Assembly: GCA_023421675.1 (NCBI GenBank)
Contig: JAEZTC010000008.1
Coordinates: 1-64,000 of the forward strand
Direction of reading: 5' to 3'
DNA: 64,000 nt
Origin: Bacillota bacterium
GTDB lineage: Bacteria; Bacillota; Clostridia; Acetivibrionales; JANLFN01
The translations under genes and the position numbers were made by a program. Below are positions 27,160 to 36,055 of the stretch, in pieces (within the stretch, counting starts at the first letter, position 1; every line of letters begins with the position of its first letter). Under the pieces are notes generated by a model. It saw only the letters and a program-made list of their open reading frames with translations. It did not search any database and was not told the origin of the DNA.

Positions 27160-27855
27160 TCATCCCTTATCTTCTATTTTAAAACCAAAACCCCACACAG
27201 TTTCTATTTTTAAGGTTGAACCACTGTCAAAAAGCTTTTTTCTTATCCTTTTTATCATATCATCGGTTGCTCTTGTCTCGACTTCATTTTCAAAGCCCCA
27301 AACCTTGTCCAATAACTCGCTGCGGCTTACTGCCCTGTTTTTATTTTTAACCATATAATTAAAAAGTGAAAATTCCATACCGGTCAGTCCAAGGTTTTTC
27401 CCATTGGCTTCTGCCTGCTTTGTTGCACGGTTAATGATTATATCAGCTACTTTTATTTCATCTATCTCATTATCCCTTGTACTATCAAGCTCAATTCTTC
27501 TGAATATGCTTTTCACCCGTGCGATAAGCTCCATTGGACTGAAGGGCTTTGTCAGGTAATCATCGCTTCCCAGTGAAAGCCCTGCTATTTTGTCGGTGTC
27601 TGTATCCTTTGCAGAAACTATTATTATAGGTACGGGACTTTTCTGACGTATTTCTGCACAAAGTGAAAACCCGTCCAGTTCAGGCATCATTATATCTATG
27701 ACAAGCATATCGGCAGGGTTTGAATTAAATGCCTCCAATAAAGAACGTCCGTTATTGAAGCTTTCCACTTCATAGCCTTCTTTAATAAGAAATGATTTTA
27801 TAATGTTACATATATTTACTTCATCATCGGCTATATAAATCAGCTTTTTGTCCAT
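27160..27855 (-). CDS. OmpR/PhoB-family response regulator
   Basis: 231 residues from the ATG at 27855, which has GAGGTGAT upstream. The longer frame to 27969 adds 38 residues without family similarity and runs through the operator-like repeats, so I reject it. The receiver domain has IADDEVN at the N-terminus, the phosphorylated Asp in LVIDIMMPELDG, SAKDTD, and Lys in LTKPFSPMEL. The C-terminal winged helix ends in RTTDDMIKRIRKKL-like sequence and VWGFGFKIE. Confidence 0.92.
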   Translation of the reverse strand: MDKKLIYIADDEVNICNIIKSFLIKEGYEVESFNNGRSLLEAFNSNPADMLVIDIMMPELDGFSLCAEIRQKSPVPIIIVSAKDTDTDKIAGLSLGSDDYLTKPFSPMELIARVKSIFRRIELDSTRDNEIDEIKVADIIINRATKQAEANGKNLGLTGMEFSLFNYMVKNKNRAVSRSELLDKVWGFENEVETRATDDMIKRIRKKLFDSGSTLKIETVWGFGFKIEDKG

Positions 27856-27950
27856 AGTATAAATCACCTCAAATCTTGTTTTGCGTGCCCTTTTTTCTAT
27901 AATAACATGTACAAAGTCCAAAATGTACTTAAAACTATATTCTGCCCTAC

Positions 27951-28069
27951 TTTGCCACATTTTTGCCACACATATTTCAAGAAGCCGGCGATTTAAGATA
28001 TAGCTTTAATTTTGCCACAGTTTGGCGGAGATTTATTGGCAAACCTTAAAGTAGAATTTTATTGTGGCA
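27951..28069. promoter_or_regulatory. TTTGCCACA repeats between the two-component system and the glycosylation operon
   Basis: TTTGCCACA occurs at 27951-27959, 27962-27970 and 28011-28019, and the inverse TGTGGCA at 28063-28069. The first two start 11 bases apart, one DNA turn, the usual layout for OmpR-family dimers. Likely the binding sites of the adjacent response regulator. Confidence 0.55.
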
Positions 28070-28096
28070 GCGATAATCAAATGAGGAGTGAATGTT

Positions 28097-30229
28097 ATGA
28101 AATATATATTAAAGAACTGGCAAAAAGCGGCGTTACTTATGATAATGGCACTTGCGGGTTTTCTTACTTTTTATGCAATAGGTCAGGAAGGCTGGGCAAA
28201 CCAATATTATTCAGCAACGGTAAAGAGTATGATGTCAAGCTGGCATAATTTCTTTTTTGCATCCTTTGATCCAGGAGGATATGTGACTGTTGACAAGCCT
28301 GCTTTGGGGCTGTGGCTTCAGACTTTAAGTGCAAAAATATTCGGTTTTCAGGGCTGGAGCCTTATTCTCCCTGAAGCACTTTCAACTGTTATATCGGTAG
28401 CAGTGGTTTATCATATTGTAAAGCGTTTCTTTGGAAAAACGGCAGGTTTGCTTTCAGCGCTTTTTCTTTCATTAACACCAATACTGATAGCTGTAAGCAG
28501 GACAAACAATCTTGATGCTTCTCTTGTAATGGTTCTTTTGTTTGCGGCATGGTCACTGATCGTTGCGGCTGAAAAAGGAAGCTTTAAATTGCTGGCACTG
28601 TCGGTAGTTCTTGTAGGACTTGGCTTTAATATAAAAATGCTGGAAGCTTTTATGGTTTTGCCTGCATTTTATCTTGTTTATATGTTTACTGCGCCTTTAA
28701 AGATTGGTAAAAGAATTATCCAATTAGCAGCTGTAACTGTAATATTAATGGTTGTTTCATTATCATGGGCGGTTGCAGTTGACTTGACACCCAAAGACAG
28801 CAGGCCTTATATAGGCAGCAGCCAGACCAATTCTGTCATAGAGCTGGCTCTTGGGTATAATGGTCTTCAAAGAATAACCGGAAACAGCGGAAATGGCGGT
28901 CAAAACCATCAGGATGGAAATTTCGGGAATTCAAACTTTCAACCACCGCAAATGCCTCAAAACAATAATTCTCAATTTAATCCAAATGATCCGTATTCCC
29001 AGCCGCCTCAAGACAGTAAAAATACCAATTTACAGGCTCCGCCTGATATTTCCGGTAATAATGCTGATGGCGCAGATGGACGCAGGGATGCCGGAAATTT
29101 TCCCGGCAGGTTTGATGGCAACAGGGACGGGCAGGGCTTTGGAGGAGGTAATTTCGGAGGACCTGGCGGTGCAGGTGAAAATGGGCAAAAGGGCATTTTT
29201 AGGATATTTAATCAGCAGTTATCAGGTCAGATAAGCTGGTTTTTACCAATGGCGTTATTTGGAATAATGATGTTGTACCTTGCATTTAGGAAGAAAGATA
29301 GTGAAGGAAAACGTGGCTACTTAAGATACCTTCTTCTTCTTACAGGTTTGATTGTTCCTATGATTGGTTATTTCAGCATAGCGGGCTTCTTCCACAGGTA
29401 CTACCTCTCCATGCTGGCTCCTGGACTGGCTATGCTTTCAGGTATTGCAATAGTTGAAATGTGGAAGGCTTATATGGAACAGGGCTGGAAATGGCTTTTG
29501 CTCCCAATATCACTGGTTGCAAGTGCAGCACTTCAAACGCTTATTCTATCGAGGTATTCAGAATGGAAAGGTTTAAGTATAGTAATATGTGCATTGTGTC
29601 TGGGCTCATCTATAGCATTTATTGTAATCAGACTTCTGAAAAAGGATAATTTGGGCAAAACTATAAAAGTGCTTTTGGCTGCAGGTATTGCTGCCTTGTT
29701 AATTGCACCTGCGATATGGTCTTACACTCCTATTATGTATGGGTCACAGACACAATTGCCGGTTGCAGGGCCTGAACTTAAAAGAGGCAATGGTCAGTTT
29801 GGAATGCCGGTTTTTGCAGGCTCAAAGAATGAAAACAGCAGTTCTTCACAGCTTGTTAAGTTCCTGTTGAGCAAAAAGCAGAATGAGAAGTTTCTTATAG
29901 CAGTATCGGATGCTGGGTCAGCTGAATCAATAATTATAGAAACCGGAGAAGCAGTAATGGCAGTAGGAGGGTTCTCGGGTTCCGACAATATTCTGACAGT
30001 GGAAAGGCTTGAACAGATGGTTAAGGATGGGGAATTGAGATATTTTCAAATAGGCGGAAGAGGTATGGGGCAAAATTCCGCAATAACAAACTGGGTTGCG
30101 GAACACGGTAAAGAGGTGACAATTGATGATTCATCAAGCACTACTTCAACTGATAACAATAGATTTGGCCAGTTCCGAGACAGAATGGGCATGGGAACCT
30201 TATATGACCTGGCCCCTGAAAAGAATTAA
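28097..30229 (+). CDS. GT39-type polyprenyl-phosphate glycosyltransferase (YkcB-like)
   Basis: 710 residues from the ATG at 28097, 8 bases after AGGAG; an in-frame GTG at 28088 overlaps that site. The opening helix, YYSATVKSM and FDPGGYVTVDKPALGLWLQ match GT39/ArnT-like enzymes that use polyprenyl-phosphate sugars outside the membrane. About ten helices follow. Residues ~270-360 form a striking Asn/Gln/Gly/Pro-rich loop. A C-terminal extracytoplasmic domain of ~140 residues (FLLSKKQNEKFLIAVSDAGSA) is the YkcA/YkcB type. First gene of a four-gene operon. Confidence 0.85.
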   Translation: MKYILKNWQKAALLMIMALAGFLTFYAIGQEGWANQYYSATVKSMMSSWHNFFFASFDPGGYVTVDKPALGLWLQTLSAKIFGFQGWSLILPEALSTVISVAVVYHIVKRFFGKTAGLLSALFLSLTPILIAVSRTNNLDASLVMVLLFAAWSLIVAAEKGSFKLLALSVVLVGLGFNIKMLEAFMVLPAFYLVYMFTAPLKIGKRIIQLAAVTVILMVVSLSWAVAVDLTPKDSRPYIGSSQTNSVIELALGYNGLQRITGNSGNGGQNHQDGNFGNSNFQPPQMPQNNNSQFNPNDPYSQPPQDSKNTNLQAPPDISGNNADGADGRRDAGNFPGRFDGNRDGQGFGGGNFGGPGGAGENGQKGIFRIFNQQLSGQISWFLPMALFGIMMLYLAFRKKDSEGKRGYLRYLLLLTGLIVPMIGYFSIAGFFHRYYLSMLAPGLAMLSGIAIVEMWKAYMEQGWKWLLLPISLVASAALQTLILSRYSEWKGLSIVICALCLGSSIAFIVIRLLKKDNLGKTIKVLLAAGIAALLIAPAIWSYTPIMYGSQTQLPVAGPELKRGNGQFGMPVFAGSKNENSSSSQLVKFLLSKKQNEKFLIAVSDAGSAESIIIETGEAVMAVGGFSGSDNILTVERLEQMVKDGELRYFQIGGRGMGQNSAITNWVAEHGKEVTIDDSSSTTSTDNNRFGQFRDRMGMGTLYDLAPEKN

Positions 30230-30256
30230 ACCCCTTAAATGGAAGGAGTGTTGCAT

Positions 30257-31240
30257 ATGAATAACCGACAGGTTCAATATTCTATAGTAGTTCCGCTTTA
30301 TAATGAGGAACAGGTTATACATGAGACATATAAAAGACTTAAGAAAGTTATGGATTCTACAGAGGAACCTTATGAAATCATATTTGTAAATGATGGCAGC
30401 AGGGATAAAACTCTTGAAATGGCAAAGGAAATCTGCAGCCGTGACAGTTTTATTAAACTTATAAGCTTTTCAAGAAATTTCGGGCATCAGCTTGCCATAA
30501 CCGCAGGAATGGATCATTCGACAGGAAAGGCTGTTATTGTAATTGATGCAGACCTTCAGGACCCGCCTGAAGTTATGCTTGATATGATTGCAAAGTGGAA
30601 AGAAGGATATGAAGTAGTATACGGCAAAAGGACCAAAAGGAAAGGAGAAAGCCTTTTCAAGAAGGTTACAGCCAAGGTATTTTACAGAACCCTTAAAAAA
30701 ATGACGGATGTAAGTATACCAGTTGATACAGGGGATTTCAGATTAATAGACCGCAAGGTTTGTGATGCTTTAAAGTCCATACCTGAGCATAATAGGTATG
30801 TAAGGGGGCTTGTCAGCTGGCTTGGTTTCAGGCAGACAGGCGTTGAATTTGTCAGAGAGGAAAGGTTTGCCGGCGAGACAAAGTACCCGCTTAAGAAAAT
30901 GATTAAATTTGCATCTGACGGAATAACCTCATTTTCCCACAAGCCGTTAAAAGCTGCAACATATATCGGTACGGCAGTTTCAGGCATTAGTCTGTTATAT
31001 CTTTTAGTTGCATTGTGTGAGACACTTTTTACCAGTATTCATATTCCAGGCTGGCTCATTACAATCTCGATGAGCTTGTTTTTCAACGGATTGATTCTTA
31101 TAGCTTTAGGAATAATAGGCGGTTATATTGCACGAATATATGATGAGGTAAAAGGAAGACCTCTTTATATTATAAGTGACAAGGAAGGTTTTCAGCCTGA
31201 AGTACATCAGCTTGAAAAGCAAATCAAAATGGAGGCTTAA
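30257..31240 (+). CDS. Polyprenyl-phosphate glycosyltransferase, GtrB/YkcC-like
   Basis: 327 residues from ATG 30257, which has GGAAGGAG upstream; an earlier ATG at 30239 is inside the spacer. GT2 fold: YSIVVPLYNEEQVIHETYKRL, IFVNDGSRDKT, FGHQLAITAGMDHS and IDADLQDPPEVM are DPM1/GtrB hallmarks. Two C-terminal membrane helices (230-300). It makes polyprenyl-phosphate-hexose, the donor for the GT39 enzymes flanking it. Confidence 0.92.
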   Translation: MNNRQVQYSIVVPLYNEEQVIHETYKRLKKVMDSTEEPYEIIFVNDGSRDKTLEMAKEICSRDSFIKLISFSRNFGHQLAITAGMDHSTGKAVIVIDADLQDPPEVMLDMIAKWKEGYEVVYGKRTKRKGESLFKKVTAKVFYRTLKKMTDVSIPVDTGDFRLIDRKVCDALKSIPEHNRYVRGLVSWLGFRQTGVEFVREERFAGETKYPLKKMIKFASDGITSFSHKPLKAATYIGTAVSGISLLYLLVALCETLFTSIHIPGWLITISMSLFFNGLILIALGIIGGYIARIYDEVKGRPLYIISDKEGFQPEVHQLEKQIKMEA

Positions 31241-31243
31241 AGA

Positions 31244-31684
31244 ATGCAGAAGGAACAGAAGTTTTACGTCAGTGAAGGTATATATGGTATATATGATAAG
31301 TTTAAATCATTTATTAGATTCAGCATTGTAGGAGTTGTAAACACGTTAGTTGACTTTTCGGTGTTTGCCATGTTCCATAGCTTATTCGGTGTAGATAAAC
31401 TCATCTGTCAGGTTGCTGGCTATAGTATGGGAGTTGTAAACAGCTTCATTTTAAATAAGTTCTGGACATTTGAAAACAGCAATTCTAAATTCAATACAAT
31501 AAATCAGATGGTGCGTTTCATTGGAATTAACCTTGTTTCACTTACTATATCACTTTTGGGGCTTAAGCTTATAAGCGACTGGTATGGACTTGGAACATAT
31601 GCATCCAAGATTATAGTGACAATTATGGCACAGGCTGTTAACTACTTTGGTTATAAGCTTTTGGTTTTCAAGAGTAAAACGTAA
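31244..31684 (+). CDS. GtrA family membrane protein
   Basis: 146 residues, four membrane helices. FIRFSIVGVVNTLVDFSVF opens the domain and NSFILNKFWTFE is the signature between helices 2 and 3. GtrA proteins are thought to flip polyprenyl-phosphate sugars across the membrane. It sits 3 bases after the GtrB-like gene and completes a GtrA/GtrB/glycosyltransferase three-part system. Confidence 0.9.
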   Translation: MQKEQKFYVSEGIYGIYDKFKSFIRFSIVGVVNTLVDFSVFAMFHSLFGVDKLICQVAGYSMGVVNSFILNKFWTFENSNSKFNTINQMVRFIGINLVSLTISLLGLKLISDWYGLGTYASKIIVTIMAQAVNYFGYKLLVFKSKT

Positions 31685-31699
31685 AGGGTGATTTATAAG

Positions 31700-33379
31700 T
31701 TGAGTAGTCAAATGTTAATAAGGAAAAGAATATTAAGCAGTATGCTTATATTTGTTTTGGCAGTATCAGCTTTCTTGTGTATATACTCTTTACTTAATTA
31801 TAAAGTTAATAGTACAGTAAACGGAAACACTTTTCAGAATAACTTTTTTACTCGGGGTCGCAATCCTGGCAATGAAAATAACAATTCTATTCAAAACAGT
31901 CAGAGTGATATCAGGAACGATCAACCTGGCGATTTTAAAAACCGCCAGCCTGGTGGCTTTCAAAATAGGGCGGATACAAACCTCCAAAACTCTCAGCAGC
32001 CTGATTTTAACAGGTCATTCAGCGGGAGAAATTTTAATCAAAGCAGCCAAAATACTTATGATTCTCAGGAATCAATAGCTCTTGTTGTCTATTCAGCTGT
32101 ATTTCTTGCAGCTTTCATTGTAGTATTCCGGTTATTTCGAAGAAAAAAAGTCAGCCTCAATTTACCCAATATAACATTGATTATTGTTGCACTGGTTGGA
32201 ATCGGTCTACTGATGAGGATAGCCGCTGCAACTTTAATGACTGGACACCCATTTGACATTATGACCTTCAAAAACTGGGCCTCAGCAGCTGCAAATAATC
32301 TGACAGATGTATATACCTCTGGGCGGACAAGCGACTATCCTCCATTTTATATGTACATTCTTTTTGTTATAGGTAAGCTTGCTGCTATTCCCTCTATGAA
32401 TCAGTACTGTTACCTGCTTTTGAAGCTGCCCTCAATGCTGGCTGACATTGTAACGGCCTGTCTAATATTCAGACTTGCACGTAAATATGTATCTGATAAT
32501 GTAAGTATACTTTTGGCGGCGTTTTATATTTTCAATCCTGCAGTTTTGATTAATTCAACATTCTGGGGACAGGTTGATTCATTCTTTACTCTCTTGGTTA
32601 TTCTGTCAGTCTGCATGCTTACGCAAAAAAGAATGATTCTTTCGGCTGTATTCATTACAGCAGCCATACTTATGAAGCCTCAGGGCATTATTTTTCTTCC
32701 GGTACTGTTCTTTGAAATTTTAAGACAGAAGAAAATAAGTACTTTTATGAAAGCTCTTATTCCAGCTGTAATTACCGGCGGAGTGCTTATTCTGCCGTTT
32801 GCATTAAACAGGGGAATTACATGGATATTTTCACTTTTCGCTGGAACAATTGGAGAATATAAATATGCCTCAGTAAATGCTTTTAACTTTTTTGGCTTCC
32901 TTGGGGCAAATTACAAGGATGATTCAGCTCAACTGTTCATATTCAGCTATCGTATCTGGGGTATTATATTTATTGTTGCGGTTACACTATTCTCGTGGTT
33001 TATATATGTAAAAGGCAGGGATAGTAAATATGCACCGGCAGCAGCGCTTATTCTTATTTCGGGCGTTTTCATATTCTCAAGCAGGATGCACGAAAGGTAT
33101 CTTTTCCCTGTAGTTGCGTTGGCTGTAGTTGCATATATATATCTTAAAGATAAAAGATTTATACTCCTTACAGGAGGCTTTAGTATTACCGTTTTTGTTA
33201 ATACCTATTATGTACTGTTCAATAATAGCAATGGAATTAAACATTATGACCCTGTACTGATGATAACGGCTTTTGTGAATATTATGCTGTTTGGGTATCT
33301 TGCCAAGACGGTGTATGAACTTATAAGCAACAAAACGGGTATAGGAGGGCCTGAAACTGTGGATAACTTTATTGAGTAG
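31700..33379 (+). CDS. Second GT39/GT87-like membrane glycosyltransferase with Asn/Gln-rich loop
   Basis: 559 residues from TTG 31700 (AAAGGGTGAT upstream); an in-frame GTG at 31688 lies within that site. One N-terminal helix, then residues ~30-120 rich in Asn, Gln, Gly, Phe and Arg, and at least ten helices. DIMTFKNWASAAANN, SDYPPFYMYIL and NSTFWGQVDSFFTLL are typical of polyprenyl-linked mannosyl/glucosyltransferases. Last gene of the operon. It could glycosylate a different acceptor from the first GT39 protein. Confidence 0.8.
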   Translation: MSSQMLIRKRILSSMLIFVLAVSAFLCIYSLLNYKVNSTVNGNTFQNNFFTRGRNPGNENNNSIQNSQSDIRNDQPGDFKNRQPGGFQNRADTNLQNSQQPDFNRSFSGRNFNQSSQNTYDSQESIALVVYSAVFLAAFIVVFRLFRRKKVSLNLPNITLIIVALVGIGLLMRIAAATLMTGHPFDIMTFKNWASAAANNLTDVYTSGRTSDYPPFYMYILFVIGKLAAIPSMNQYCYLLLKLPSMLADIVTACLIFRLARKYVSDNVSILLAAFYIFNPAVLINSTFWGQVDSFFTLLVILSVCMLTQKRMILSAVFITAAILMKPQGIIFLPVLFFEILRQKKISTFMKALIPAVITGGVLILPFALNRGITWIFSLFAGTIGEYKYASVNAFNFFGFLGANYKDDSAQLFIFSYRIWGIIFIVAVTLFSWFIYVKGRDSKYAPAAALILISGVFIFSSRMHERYLFPVVALAVVAYIYLKDKRFILLTGGFSITVFVNTYYVLFNNSNGIKHYDPVLMITAFVNIMLFGYLAKTVYELISNKTGIGGPETVDNFIE

Positions 33380-33875
33380 GTTTTAGTTACTTTTTACAGA
33401 AATTTACATTAAAAAGTTGTTAGATTTCTCTTGACAATTAAAAATATCCGTGATTGCAAATATGCGCAAATGGCTATGTTCAGGAAAAAATACATTGTTG
33501 GTTATATGTAAAATACAGTTAACATAAAATGCAAAAATCACAATTTGACAATCAGAATATTATCCACACCTGAAACAAGCCTGATTAAGTTATTCACAGT
33601 TTTATCAACATTATCCACAGGATTTATATACACAAAACACTTGTTTTGTGAAATAGATGTGGATATGTTACCTTACCCCTTTGGGTATGCTGTTTTCAGA
33701 AATCATGAGGTTAATACATTAAAATATTTAAATAATCCGAAGGAGGATTTATTTTCATCATGTAGAATATATAATCATATGTATATATTTTATCCGTAAA
33801 ACAATATTATTTTGGCTAAAATATATATATGAAATTTTGCGGCACCAATACATCTTTGAAAGGGGCTGAAGTTTT
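33380..33875. other. Long non-coding region before hpf
   Basis: Nearly 500 bases. An 84-residue open frame at 33545-33799 has no ribosome binding site, no domain and unlikely composition, and I do not accept it. The notable content is the DnaA-box cluster at 33560-33666 and AT-rich flanks. AAAGGGG at 33859-33865 is the hpf ribosome binding site. Confidence 0.6.
33560..33666. promoter_or_regulatory. Cluster of DnaA boxes
   Basis: TTATCCACA at 33560-33568 and 33611-33619 are perfect consensus boxes. TTATTCACA at 33590-33598 is a near-consensus box, TTATCAACA at 33602-33610 a one-mismatch box, and ATATCCACA lies on the other strand at 33658-33666. Five boxes in 107 bases of non-coding DNA is far above chance. 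Confidence 0.6.
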
Positions 33876-34406
33876 ATGAAATTTATAGTTAGCGGCAAAA
33901 ATTTTGAAATTACAAATGCACTGAAAGACAGGGTAATAAGTAAAATGGGAAAACTGTCAAAGTTTTTTCAACCAGATACAGAAGCCCATATAACAATGAG
34001 TGTCGAGAAAAATCGGCAGATAGTTGAAGTTACAATTCATTTTAATGGTGTGGTTATTAGAGGTGAAGTTTCCGAACCCGATATGTATGCTTCTATAGAT
34101 AAGGTTGTTGATATTGTTGAGAAGCAGATTTTAAGAAATAAGACAAGGCTTGAAAAGAGACTTCATGACGGAGCTTTCAGAGTTGATACATCAGATGCTC
34201 CCAGAGAAGTTCTTGAAGAAACAGATTTTAAGGTTATGCGTTCCAAGAAATTTCCTGTTAAGCCTATGGATGTAGAAGAAGCAATTCTCCAGATGAATCT
34301 TATCGGCCATGAGTTCTTCGTTTTTTCAAATGCCAGTACCAGGCAGGTAAATGTTGTATATAAAAGGAAGGATGGAAATTACGGCTTGATTGAGCCGGAA
34401 TTCTAG
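33876..34406 (+). CDS. hpf: Long-form ribosome hibernation promoting factor
   Basis: 176 residues. The N-terminal ~100 residues are the YfiA/HPF fold that sits in the 30S decoding region (MKFIVSGKNFEITNALKDRV). The C-terminal domain (VMRSKKFPVKPMDVEEAILQMNLIGHEFFVF) dimerises two 70S ribosomes into 100S particles. Full length for the Firmicute form. Monocistronic, with its own terminator. Confidence 0.95.
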   Translation: MKFIVSGKNFEITNALKDRVISKMGKLSKFFQPDTEAHITMSVEKNRQIVEVTIHFNGVVIRGEVSEPDMYASIDKVVDIVEKQILRNKTRLEKRLHDGAFRVDTSDAPREVLEETDFKVMRSKKFPVKPMDVEEAILQMNLIGHEFFVFSNASTRQVNVVYKRKDGNYGLIEPEF

Positions 34407-34421
34407 AATATCATTTAATGA

Positions 34422-34450
34422 AATGCCGTGTTTAGAACACGGCATTTTAT
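34422..34450 (+). terminator. hpf terminator
   Basis: AATGCCGTG (34422-34430) and CACGGCATT (34438-34446) form a 9-bp stem with a 7-base loop and a T-rich tail. Confidence 0.8.
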
Positions 34451-34550
34451 CTGTTTATAATTTTATCTTTTTTAAATCTGAAAACCAATTTCCATTATAC
34501 ATATTTAGCTTTGGGCAAGAAACAATTCAATAGATAAGGAAAAGTAGGTT

Positions 34551-35444
34551 ATGGAATATAATAGCAAGGGTAATGATTATTATATTTTTACTAAAAATGT
34601 TAGGGTAGATGAGCAGGTGAGAAAAAGCTTTAATGCTCTGGCTTTAAGTACATTTGGGATTGACTTTGAATTTTGGTATCAGAATGGTTATTGGGGGGAT
34701 AGTTATATTCCCTATGCTCTCATGGATGGGGAGACGGTAGTATCAAATATTTCAGTCAACATAATAAAGACGACATGGAAAAACCAAGTGAAACGTTATA
34801 TTCAATTAGGGACAGTAATGACGGATGAAAAATACCGGGGCAAAGGCCTGAGCCGTTTTCTCATGAAAAAGGTTTTAGAAGACTGGAGAGATAATTGTGA
34901 TGCAGTTTATCTTTTCGCGAATGACAGTGTGCTTGATTTTTATCCTAAATTGGGTTTTCAAAAAGCCCAGGAATACCAGTATTTAAAAAGCGTACGTAAA
35001 AAAGAGGGGATGCTAAAAAAGCTGGATATGTCGTTAATAGAGGACAGAACGCTATTACTTGAAATGTACAGGCTTTCAAATCCATTTTCTGCATTACCGA
35101 TGGAAAGCAATGAAGGATTGCTTATGTTTTACTGTTCACAATTCATGAAGGAAGGTATTTACTATGCTGAAAACTTTGAAGCTGTTGTTATTGCTGGATA
35201 TGATGGCGAAAAAATGGTCTGTTATGATATATTCGGCTTGAACAACTATCCAATAGACGATATTCTATGTACAATGGCACATCAAGACACGAAAATCACC
35301 ATCCTTGGATTTACACCAAACCAAATTGATGGTTTTCAGATAACAGAACTTAAGGAAGATAATACTACCTTGTTCATGCTTGGAGGAAAAGAAAATCTGT
35401 TTAAAGAAAACCAGCTTATGTTTCCACTGCTTTCACATGCTTAG
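34551..35444 (+). CDS. GNAT family N-acetyltransferase
   Basis: 297 residues. The acetyl-CoA motif is VMTDEKYRGKGLSRFLMKKVL (about 90-110), followed by YLFANDSVLDFYPKLGFQK. A C-terminal region of ~150 residues (MYRLSNPFSALPMESNEGLLMFYCS) is characteristic of a clostridial two-part GNAT group. Substrate unknown. Monocistronic. Confidence 0.8.
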   Translation: MEYNSKGNDYYIFTKNVRVDEQVRKSFNALALSTFGIDFEFWYQNGYWGDSYIPYALMDGETVVSNISVNIIKTTWKNQVKRYIQLGTVMTDEKYRGKGLSRFLMKKVLEDWRDNCDAVYLFANDSVLDFYPKLGFQKAQEYQYLKSVRKKEGMLKKLDMSLIEDRTLLLEMYRLSNPFSALPMESNEGLLMFYCSQFMKEGIYYAENFEAVVIAGYDGEKMVCYDIFGLNNYPIDDILCTMAHQDTKITILGFTPNQIDGFQITELKEDNTTLFMLGGKENLFKENQLMFPLLSHA

Positions 35445-35505
35445 GAATAGTCTTTTTATCAGCGGAATAATGTTTTAAGCTAAATGATACAAGTTAACTC
35501 GGCTT

Positions 35506-35799
35506 TTATTTGCTATTTATTTCATCATGTTCTTTTAGTTCCATGCTTATAAAGGAATTTATCATATTACGATAGACTATCTCTATAATATCAGGAGCTA
35601 ATCCATCATTTTCTGCAAGTTTGCGGACTTTTTGAATGACTGCTTCCACACGGTTTGGAGCTTTCACATCATTTGTATCCTTTTTGAATTTTGCAGCTTG
35701 TTTGACGTAAAAGCTTCTTTCAGCTATGAGCTTAACTATCTGATGATCAATCCTGTCTATATTCTCCCTCACTTCATTTAAATCCTTACAGTTATTCAT
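35506..35799 (-). CDS. AroQ-type chorismate mutase
   Basis: 97 residues, all helical. LNEVRENIDRIDHQIVKLIAERSFYVKQAAKFK supplies the Arg, Asp and Lys residues of the AroQ active site, and IEIVYRNMINSFISMEL is the third helix. It converts chorismate to prephenate, or acts as a PchB-like lyase. It stands alone, away from other aromatic genes. AGGGGGT is its ribosome binding site. Confidence 0.85.
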   Translation of the reverse strand: MNNCKDLNEVRENIDRIDHQIVKLIAERSFYVKQAAKFKKDTNDVKAPNRVEAVIQKVRKLAENDGLAPDIIEIVYRNMINSFISMELKEHDEINSK

Positions 35800-35982
35800 T
35801 TTATACCCCCTACTGTGTTCTTTTCAAATTAGTCAATTAAATAACATAATAACAAAGAATGTTCAATTAATCCATGATGTTACAATGGTTTACTTATTCT
35901 CTGGAGTAAAACAGGCGGAAAGCAGCGTAAAAGTTATGTAGCTTTTTGCTAAATAGATCTGTACATTAAAGTCGATTTATAG

Positions 35983-36036
35983 TTGACACGCCAGTACATA
36001 TATATTACACTGTATGACGAATGCATTAGTCATACA
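35983..36036 (+). promoter_or_regulatory. Promoter with operator-like inverted repeat ahead of the M28-like lipoprotein
   Basis: TTGACA (35983-35988), 17 bases, TACACT (36006-36011). Directly at the start-site position lies TGTATGAC (36011-36018) with its exact inverse GTCATACA (36029-36036), 10 bases apart. Confidence 0.55.
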
Positions 36037-36055
36037 GAAAGTGGGGGATACAGTT

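Noticed and set aside
27856..27969. N-terminal extension of the response regulator
   Set aside because: No family similarity, runs through the TTTGCCACA sites, and GAGGTGAT marks the start at 27855.
28893..29234. 113-residue plus-strand frame inside the GT39 gene
   Set aside because: It is a shadow of the low-complexity Asn/Gln/Gly coding region in another frame, with no start signal of its own.
33545..33799. 84-residue open frame across the DnaA-box region
   Set aside because: No ribosome binding site, no recognisable domain, and the boxes explain the sequence better.
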